DNA of 10,089 nucleotides. It comes from Bacteroidota bacterium. GTDB taxonomy: Bacteria > Bacteroidota > Ignavibacteria > Ignavibacteriales > Ignavibacteriaceae. Of the stretch, positions 5,298-10,089 are shown one piece after another (positions within the stretch are counted from its first letter, which is position 1; each line of letters opens with the position of its first letter). A program made the position numbers and the translations under genes. The stretch is from NCBI GenBank assembly GCA_024278655.1, contig JAJRSV010000308.1:1-10089 (forward strand), given 5' to 3'. The notes under the pieces were generated by a model. That model saw nothing but the letters and a program-made list of their open reading frames with translations, had not been told where the DNA came from and made no database searches.

Positions 5298-7973
5298 TTA
5301 TTTCCAGTTTGTTTTGAATTTTCTTAAACGGTTGGCATTGGTAACAACTGTTACCGAACTAAATGCCATAGCTGCACCGGCTAACATCGGCGATAAGAGA
5401 ATACCGAAGAACGGATAGAGCAAACCGGCTGCTATCGGTAATCCGAGTCCGTTATAGAAAAACGCACCGAAAAGATTTTGTTTGATATTTTTCATCGTTG
5501 CTTTCGAAAGTTGAATTGCAAGAACAACACCCTTAAGACTTCCCTTAATCAGAGTAATATCAGAAGCTTCTATTGCCACATCGGTTCCTGTACCTATAGC
5601 AAAACCGATATCGGCTTGTGCCAGTGCAGGAGCATCGTTAATACCGTCGCCAACCATTGCAACAATTTTACCTTCGTTCTGAAGTTCCTGCACCTTGAAT
5701 GCTTTATCTTCAGGTAATACTTCAGAGAAAACCCTGTCTACACCGACTTGCTTTGCAATAGCGTTAGCCGTACGACTGTTATCGCCGGTTATCATTACAA
5801 CTTCCAGTCCCATCTTTTTAAATTGTGCTATTGCTTCAACCGAATCCGGTTTAATAACATCGGCAACTGCAATTATTCCGCTTGCAGTACCGTCAATTGC
5901 AACAAACATCGGTGTTTTGCCGTCGTCGGCTAATTGTTTGCTGCGTACTTCCAGGTCGTCAAGTTCAATATTATTCTTCTGCATCATCTTAAGGTTGCCA
6001 AGCAGAACTTTTCTGTTGTTTACAACAGCTTCCACACCGTAACCCGGCGTTGCTTCAAAGTCGGTCGGATCGAAAAGATTTATCGATTTTTTCTTTGCAC
6101 CGTTTATTATAGATTCGCCAAGAGGATGCTCGGATGCTTTTTCAACACTTGCGCTGTAAAGCAGTATATCGTTTTCGGTAAAACCGTTTACCGAGATAAT
6201 ATCGGTTAACGATGGCTTGCCTTCGGTTATGGTTCCGGTTTTGTCGAGTACGATTGTATCGAGCTTCTGTGCTGTTTCCAGCGCATCGCCGCTTCTAATC
6301 AAAATTCCGTTCTCTGCACCTTTACCAACTCCAACCATTAACGATATCGGCGTTGCCAGTCCTAAAGCACATGGGCAGGCAATTACCAGCACGGTAATGA
6401 ACGTAATCAATGCATAAATCAAATTGGGATCGGGACCGAAAACATACCAAGCTATAAAAGTAAAGATTGCTATAATCATAACGGCAGGAACAAAGTATCC
6501 GGCAACCTTATCAACAATTTTCTGAATCGGTGCTTTTGAACTTTGTGCTTGCTCAACCATCTGGATAATCTGTGAAAGTGCAGTGTCTTTACCAATCTTG
6601 GTTGCTTTAAATTTGAATGAGCCGGTTTTGTTTATCGTTCCGCCTATTACTTCATCGTTTACTTTTTTCTCAACCGGTATCCCTTCGCCGGTAATCATCG
6701 ATTCATCGACAGCGGACGACCCTTCGATAAGAACTCCGTCAACCGGAATTTTTTCGCCGGGACGGACAATAATTATATCATCGAGAACCACTTCTTCAAC
6801 CGGTATATCCACTTCTTTATTGTCACGCAATACACGAGCGGTTTTCGGCTGCAATCCTATAAGTTTTTTAATTGCTTCGGAACTTTTACCTTTGGCTCTT
6901 ATTTCAAGTGCCATTCCCAAAACCACCAGCGCAACAACAACAAATATCACATCGAAAAACTGGTCGGCTAACTTTGCTTCCGGAAAAATACCGGGGAAGA
7001 AAGTAGCCACCGTAGAGTAAATCCACGCCGCCGATATACCGGTTGCTATTAAGGTGTGCATATTAGCAGACCTGTTTTTGAAAGCTGCCCAGGCACCCTT
7101 ATAAAACTGTGAGCCGGACCAGAACATAACAGGCAAGCTAAGCAAACTCATTGCTATCCAAATCAATCTTAAAGTACTTGAACCTCTTTGAAATTGTTCG
7201 GGCAAGCCCCACAACTCGGGGTAGCTGAAAAAGATTACAGGAACAGCAAGTATTGCGGCAAAAAGGAATTTCTTTATTAATGTCTTATATTCTTTTTCGC
7301 GGGCTAATTCGTTTTCATCTACTTCTTCAACATCTTTTTTATCCGAACCGTTTTCTTCCGTAGCTTTAACACTTGATGTATCGAAAACCTGGTAACCTAA
7401 TTGTTCAATTTCTTTCTTGATGTTTTTCACATCTACCACACCGGGTATATATTTTATTATAGCCGATTCCGATGCCAGATCGACACTTGCCGATATAACA
7501 CCGCTTTCGTTTTCAAGTGCATCTTCAATTTTAGTGACACACGATCCGCAATACATACCACCTATTCCTAAATTAAGAGTAGCCTGCCCTGTTTTATAGC
7601 CGGCTTTCTTTATAGCTTCAACTATATCGGTTGTAGTTACTTCACCCGATTTATACTCAACGTGAACCATCTCGGTAGTGTAATTAACCTTTACCACCTT
7701 AATGCCGGGCAGTTTTTTAATTTCCTGTTCGATTGTATTAACGCAGGAGATACAATGCAGACCAAGCACCGGCAAAGTTATTTTTTCTATTCCGTAGCTT
7801 GTTTTTCTGTACCCGGCTTTCGATAAAGATTCTTTCTCGAGAAATTGCATAGGATCGGTTGCAAACTTCTCCTGGCAGTTTTCCGAACAGAATTCATAAA
7901 TTTTGCCGTTAACATCAATAAAATATTTCGAGGGTGATTTCACTTCCATTCCGCATACTGGATCGTGTGTCAT
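5298..7973 (-). CDS. copA: Cu(I)-exporting P1B-1 ATPase with YHS and two HMA domains
   Basis: CopA pumps Cu(I) out of the cytoplasm using ATP. The 891-residue protein has, in order: a YHS/TRASH-like metal-binding domain (about 1-45; Cys7, Cys29, Cys33), HMA1 (about 65-130, CISC at 74-77), HMA2 (about 133-197, CGSC at 142-145), an acidic linker (203-228), and the P-type ATPase core with eight membrane helices. Key motifs are TGE (428-430), CPC (533-535), DKTGT (577-581, phosphorylated Asp577), SEHP (614-617) and GDGIND (775-780). Tyr840-Asn841 and Met869-x-x-Ser872-Ser873 are the helix 7 and 8 residues that specify Cu(I)/Ag(I) (P1B-1). Start: ATG at 7973 has AAAGGAG nine nt upstream and gives the normal YHS N-terminus; an ATG at 8021 overlapping the previous stop has no SD. 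Central gene of the cassette. Confidence 0.97.
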   Translation of the reverse strand: MTHDPVCGMEVKSPSKYFIDVNGKIYEFCSENCQEKFATDPMQFLEKESLSKAGYRKTSYGIEKITLPVLGLHCISCVNTIEQEIKKLPGIKVVKVNYTTEMVHVEYKSGEVTTTDIVEAIKKAGYKTGQATLNLGIGGMYCGSCVTKIEDALENESGVISASVDLASESAIIKYIPGVVDVKNIKKEIEQLGYQVFDTSSVKATEENGSDKKDVEEVDENELAREKEYKTLIKKFLFAAILAVPVIFFSYPELWGLPEQFQRGSSTLRLIWIAMSLLSLPVMFWSGSQFYKGAWAAFKNRSANMHTLIATGISAAWIYSTVATFFPGIFPEAKLADQFFDVIFVVVALVVLGMALEIRAKGKSSEAIKKLIGLQPKTARVLRDNKEVDIPVEEVVLDDIIIVRPGEKIPVDGVLIEGSSAVDESMITGEGIPVEKKVNDEVIGGTINKTGSFKFKATKIGKDTALSQIIQMVEQAQSSKAPIQKIVDKVAGYFVPAVMIIAIFTFIAWYVFGPDPNLIYALITFITVLVIACPCALGLATPISLMVGVGKGAENGILIRSGDALETAQKLDTIVLDKTGTITEGKPSLTDIISVNGFTENDILLYSASVEKASEHPLGESIINGAKKKSINLFDPTDFEATPGYGVEAVVNNRKVLLGNLKMMQKNNIELDDLEVRSKQLADDGKTPMFVAIDGTASGIIAVADVIKPDSVEAIAQFKKMGLEVVMITGDNSRTANAIAKQVGVDRVFSEVLPEDKAFKVQELQNEGKIVAMVGDGINDAPALAQADIGFAIGTGTDVAIEASDITLIKGSLKGVVLAIQLSKATMKNIKQNLFGAFFYNGLGLPIAAGLLYPFFGILLSPMLAGAAMAFSSVTVVTNANRLRKFKTNWK

Positions 7974-7982
7974 TTTCTTATA

Positions 7983-7989
7983 CTCCTTT
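7983..7989 (-). promoter_or_regulatory. copA: Shine-Dalgarno sequence deciding the copA start
   Basis: AAAGGAG nine nt before the ATG at 7973. It favours this start over the in-frame ATG at 8021, which would add 16 residues and overlaps the Met-rich gene stop as ATGA but has no SD. The first A of this SD is also the base of a small hairpin (7989-8008). Confidence 0.75.
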
Positions 7990-8008
7990 CTTATCTGTTT
8001 TGATAAGA
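7989..8008 (-). promoter_or_regulatory. Hairpin abutting the copA Shine-Dalgarno sequence
   Basis: On the minus strand TCTTATC, a 6-nt loop AAAACA, then GATAAGA form a perfect 7-bp stem in the 44-bp gap between the Met-rich gene and copA. The stem ends exactly where the copA SD begins. It has no T run, so it is not a terminator. It may stabilise mRNA or tune copA translation relative to the gene before it. Confidence 0.4.
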
Positions 8009-8017
8009 GATAAAAAT

Positions 8018-8491
8018 TCATTCGTTTTCATTTGTTCCGTCTTTTTTGTGATGCGATTCGTGATCGGAACCGTTTCCGTTATCCGAACCTGAGTTGTTAT
8101 CCTTCTGCATCTTACCGTCTTTCATCATCTTACCGTCGTCCATCATTTTGTTATGCATACCGCCTTCTTTCATCATACCACCGTTTCCGCCCATCATTTT
8201 CATCATCATCTTATGCATTTCGGGATTGTCCATCATGGTCTGGCACATTTTCATCATGCCTTCTTCATCACCTTTCGATTTGTCCATCATCTTTTTCATC
8301 ATCATAGAACGCATTCCTTCGTCCGATGCAATTTTGTCCATACAATTTTTCATCATTGTGCTGTCGCTGTCCATTGTGCTCATCTTCATCATAGGTTTTT
8401 CTTCTTTGGTTTCCTGAGCATTAGCTGTACCTAATGCGATGAAAGATATTGCGACGACTAAAGCGATATAAAATAATTTTCTGTTAAGCAT
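8018..8491 (-). CDS. Secreted methionine-rich putative copper-binding protein
   Basis: A 157-residue protein with a clear Sec signal peptide (MLNRK, hydrophobic core 6-20, likely cleavage after ANA at residue 25), so it is expected in the periplasm or outside. I count 33 Met in all; about a quarter of the mature chain is Met, in MM, MMM and MxxMM clusters between residues 34 and 128, with two Cys (50 and 83). The middle, with DKIASDEGMRSMMMKKMM and MCQTMMDNPEMHKMMMKMM, looks like a conserved small fold that occurs in related Met-rich proteins; the tail (130-157) is hydrophilic with a few His. Met clusters bind Cu(I) in the oxidising periplasm, so a copper sink or carrier for the metal exported by CopA is likely. 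Start chosen from AAGGAGG 5 nt upstream; a longer frame to 8581 lacks an SD and hides the signal peptide. Confidence 0.88.
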   Translation of the reverse strand: MLNRKLFYIALVVAISFIALGTANAQETKEEKPMMKMSTMDSDSTMMKNCMDKIASDEGMRSMMMKKMMDKSKGDEEGMMKMCQTMMDNPEMHKMMMKMMGGNGGMMKEGGMHNKMMDDGKMMKDGKMQKDNNSGSDNGNGSDHESHHKKDGTNENE

Positions 8492-8496
8492 TTCTG

Positions 8497-8503
8497 CCTC
8501 CTT
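8497..8503 (-). promoter_or_regulatory. Strong Shine-Dalgarno sequence of the Met-rich gene
   Basis: AAGGAGG, a full SD core, lies 5 nt before the ATG at 8491. It decides this start, which exposes an N-terminal signal peptide, against upstream in-frame starts as far as 8581. Confidence 0.75.
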
Positions 8504-8522
8504 AATTTTGATTAATAAATAT

Positions 8523-8708
8523 TTAATGGCAGCAACTGTGCCCTTTATGATCGTTATGATCGTTATGGTTTTTATGAGCATGTTGCTTGTCCGGGATCAA
8601 TCTGTCCGAATTATTTTTCCGAAAGTTTTCTTGCCCTTTACGAAAAACATTCTTGAAAGGGATAAACAGTATCAAAAGAATAATTCCTAAACCTATTAGT
8701 AGTTCCAT
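8523..8708 (-). CDS. Small membrane protein with His/Cys-rich C-terminal tail
   Basis: A 61-residue protein that I do not recognise as a named family. Residues 2-18 form one hydrophobic helix; then comes a basic stretch (KNVFRKGQENFRKN) and a tail (about 40-61) with seven His and two Cys ending in HSCCH. Spaced His (HAH, HNDHNDH) and a terminal Cys-Cys-His are a typical metal-binding composition. By the positive-inside rule the basic stretch and tail would face the cytoplasm, which would suit a protein gathering metal near CopA. ATG at 8708 has AAAGGA 7 nt upstream; a frame open to 8768 gives an unlikely N-terminus and no SD. First gene of the cassette, 31 bp before the Met-rich gene. It is analogous in plan to small DUF2933-like proteins of copper loci, but homology is not shown. 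Confidence 0.75.
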   Translation of the reverse strand: MELLIGLGIILLILFIPFKNVFRKGQENFRKNNSDRLIPDKQHAHKNHNDHNDHKGHSCCH

Positions 8709-9160
8709 TTTCAAATCCTTTCCATTAAATGAGTCCCGTCCATAGTGCCAAAGGGCGTGCCACAACACGATTGTTGATTTTCCGTGACTATTCGAATGTT
8801 TTTATATTTAAGCGGCTTGGATAATTAAATTTCTTAATTCTGTTTTAAAAAATTGAACTCTGTTATGCGGGACTTTCAGGAGATACCAGGGTGTGATTTT
8901 GACTGGTTTTTTGACTACCGGTGAAATTGCCGGAAATGTGCATGCTTAGCTGTTACGGACGCAATTATGGTGTGTGCAAATACAATACTTTGCGGTTGAA
9001 TTCGAACATAATTACCCGCATCTGTTTACCGCTTGACGATAAGCTTGTAAAAGATTAGGTTTAAGAATAATTCCCGCATTCAACCTGCCCGATTTTAACG
9101 TAATACCGGGCGCCTCGCTGATGAAGGTATGCAATTCAGATTATTAAAAGTCTGCTTATC
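8709..9160 (-). other. 452-bp intergenic region before the copper cassette, with repeats but no gene seen
   Basis: No frame here exceeds about 30 codons with a credible start. It should hold the end of the cytochrome b transcript and the promoter of the copper cassette. I see: TGGCAC twice in direct orientation with 12-bp period (8762-8746, minus strand), a 5-bp inverted repeat CAACA/TGTTG next to it (8763-8776), TTTTGACT twice with 12-bp period on the plus strand (8897-8916), and GCCCG/CGGGC arms 15 nt apart near 9088-9112. A TATAAA-like -10 near 8800 has no good -35. No TAnnTTTG promoter, no tRNA and no known copper operator (CueR or CopY type) was recognised. Confidence 0.6.
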
Positions 9161-10089
9161 TTAATTCATATTTAAATGCTGAACCGGCGGTGTTAAAGCA
9201 ACATAAATTATCAATCCGATTATTACCGCTACAATACCTAAGAACGACCAGACAACAATTCTGTGTGCTTTCGAGTCAGGACCGGACTTCGAGTCGATAT
9301 ACGGCAATATTACAAGACCTACCAGAACAACAACCGGTGCAATTATTAATGCAGCCAATCCGAATTTATCTTCGATAGCATACAATGACAAAAAAGCCCA
9401 GGGCGGTTTTGTCATTTCAATTCCGGAATACGGACCGGGATATAAAACAACCGGAAACTGTGCTGCCAGGAATGCTACAAAACCATAGATTGCAAGACTG
9501 AAACCGAAAACCTTTTTCAGATGTCGGGAGAATTTAACCTTACTGACTGAGCTTCTATTCGGATCGGGAGAGAGTCCGTTCAATTTCATTAATACTAAAT
9601 GAGGTATTAAAAGTAACAGTAACACAGCGGGTAAAATAAGAGTATGAGTTACAAACAGTCGCATAACAACCAGCGTGCCTTTAAGAAGCGATGTAATCAA
9701 CCCGCCGAGTGGTACCAGCTCTGTTGCTTCAATCATATGCTGAAGGGCTTCGTAACCTTCCTGGTCCCATTTTAAGGTTGTTCCGGTAAAGAAAAATCCA
9801 AAAGTTACAAACAGTAACCCTATACCGAAGAACCAATTAAATTTTCTTTTACCCATGTATGAACCGGATAATATTATACGGCTCAAATGCAATATTACAA
9901 TAAACACAATTGCGTCGGCAGTCCACCGGTGAAACGAACGAAGCCACATTCCGAGCGGATCGGATATCAAGTTTATTACGCTGTCTTTAGCCCCGTCAAC
10001 AGTGGGAGTATAAAACAGAGCCATTGCAATTCCGGTAAGTGCAAGCAGCACAAACCCTGTCAGGGCAACACCACCGAGTGAATAACCGA
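9161..10089 (-). CDS. Cytochrome b of a bc/b6f-type quinol oxidase, 3' part (N-terminus outside window)
   Basis: The membrane subunit that binds two b hemes and both quinone sites. The open frame runs to the window edge: 308 full residues are visible and about 35 are missing at the N-terminus. Numbered from the first full codon, heme ligands are His53 and His67 (spacing x13) and His148 and His163 (x14, as in b6 and Gram-positive QcrB). WDQEGYEA (107-114) matches the Qo-loop WDQ-GYWA motif of cytochrome b6. A C-terminal subunit-IV-like part with three helices (about 191-215, 244-262, 275-298) follows in the same chain, so this is a fused b6 plus subunit IV form of seven helices. PEWY is replaced by PPWA (228-231), and the position of cytochrome b6 Cys35 is Ser3 (YSLGG against YCLGG), so covalent heme c-i is unlikely. 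The Rieske subunit is probably the one at 3097-3561 or one upstream. Confidence 0.94.
   Translation of the reverse strand, partial: GYSLGGVALTGFVLLALTGIAMALFYTPTVDGAKDSVINLISDPLGMWLRSFHRWTADAIVFIVILHLSRIILSGSYMGKRKFNWFFGIGLLFVTFGFFFTGTTLKWDQEGYEALQHMIEATELVPLGGLITSLLKGTLVVMRLFVTHTLILPAVLLLLLIPHLVLMKLNGLSPDPNRSSVSKVKFSRHLKKVFGFSLAIYGFVAFLAAQFPVVLYPGPYSGIEMTKPPWAFLSLYAIEDKFGLAALIIAPVVVLVGLVILPYIDSKSGPDSKAHRIVVWSFLGIVAVIIGLIIYVALTPPVQHLNMN

Noticed and set aside
5478..7599. Plus-strand open frames inside copA, some over 100 codons.
   Set aside because: They are antisense to a highly conserved ATPase, have no family features and no upstream SD.
7974..8021. Longer CopA N-terminus from the ATG at 8021, overlapping the previous stop as ATGA.
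   Set aside because: No SD for that ATG, the added 16 residues are not part of the YHS domain, and the ATG at 7973 has a strong SD at proper distance.
8032..8434. Three overlapping plus-strand open frames (His-, Ser- and Ile/Pro-rich) opposite the Met-rich gene.
   Set aside because: Repeated ATG codons on the minus strand read as CAT, TCA or ATC on the plus strand, which keeps those frames open. The products are low-complexity and have no SD; the minus-strand gene has a signal peptide and a full SD.
8990..9025. GTTCGAATTC on the minus strand near 9010-8990, like a tRNA T-loop.
   Set aside because: The flanking bases do not form a T-stem and no acceptor, D or anticodon arm fits around it.
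9040..9080. Tiny minus-strand frame of 17 codons starting ATGCGGGAATTA in the long gap, as a possible leader peptide.
   Set aside because: Too short to support, the SD is weak, and the codons show no run that would suggest attenuation.
1..10089. Search for insertion sequences, integrase genes, CRISPR repeats and rRNA genes.
   Set aside because: No transposase or integrase-like protein, no long terminal inverted repeats, no regularly spaced repeats and no rRNA-like sequence were seen in any part of the window.

Overview
The window is a gene-dense stretch of a moderately AT-rich bacterial genome with every convincing gene on the minus strand. It reads best as a member of the Bacteroidota/Chlorobiota (FCB) group, perhaps Ignavibacteria-like. 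The grounds are a TTTG-N19-TATATTTG promoter before asnS, several core genes without a Shine-Dalgarno (SD) sequence, and a Rieske/cytochrome b pair with features expected of a menaquinol oxidase. This placement is an inference; no taxonomic marker was compared against a database.

In the direction of transcription (right to left) the layout is as follows. (1) Positions 10089-9161 hold the 3' part of a cytochrome b gene of a bc/b6f-type complex. (2) Positions 9160-8709 are a 452-bp stretch with no convincing gene but with short direct and inverted repeats; it probably carries the promoter of the next block. (3) Positions 8708-4910 form a copper-handling cassette: a 61-residue His-rich membrane protein, a 157-residue secreted Met-rich protein, a CopA-type Cu(I) P1B-ATPase with a YHS domain and two HMA domains, and a membrane-anchored CupA-like cupredoxin. 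(4) An OsmC-like protein and a class I methyltransferase follow in the same direction with short gaps and probably belong to the same operon. (5) A Rieske iron-sulfur protein gene is at 3561-3097. (6) A 260-bp intergenic region holds a terminator-like structure and the asnS promoter. (7) Asparaginyl-tRNA synthetase is followed closely by nuoJ, nuoK and the 5' part of nuoL (complex I), which runs off the left edge.

Functionally, the cassette can be read as a path for copper out of the cytoplasm. A membrane-bound Cu(I)-binding cupredoxin would hand copper to CopA, CopA would export it, and a Met-rich periplasmic protein would sequester it. A His-rich small membrane protein may bind metal at the inner face of the membrane. 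No copper regulator (CsoR, CueR or CopY type) is in the window. The cassette lies between a cytochrome b gene and a Rieske gene, parts of a copper-independent respiratory complex, so the bc complex is either split by it or has a second Rieske gene. The left end is core metabolism (translation and complex I) in an unusual asnS-nuoJKL arrangement.

Most novel-looking items: the two small metal-binding proteins at the head of the cassette, the OsmC protein that lacks its first catalytic cysteine, the cytochrome b lacking both the PEWY glutamate and the heme c-i cysteine, and the alternative hairpins between the Rieske gene and asnS. None of these amounts to a clearly new defence or mobile system; I see no mobile element, CRISPR array or RNA gene.
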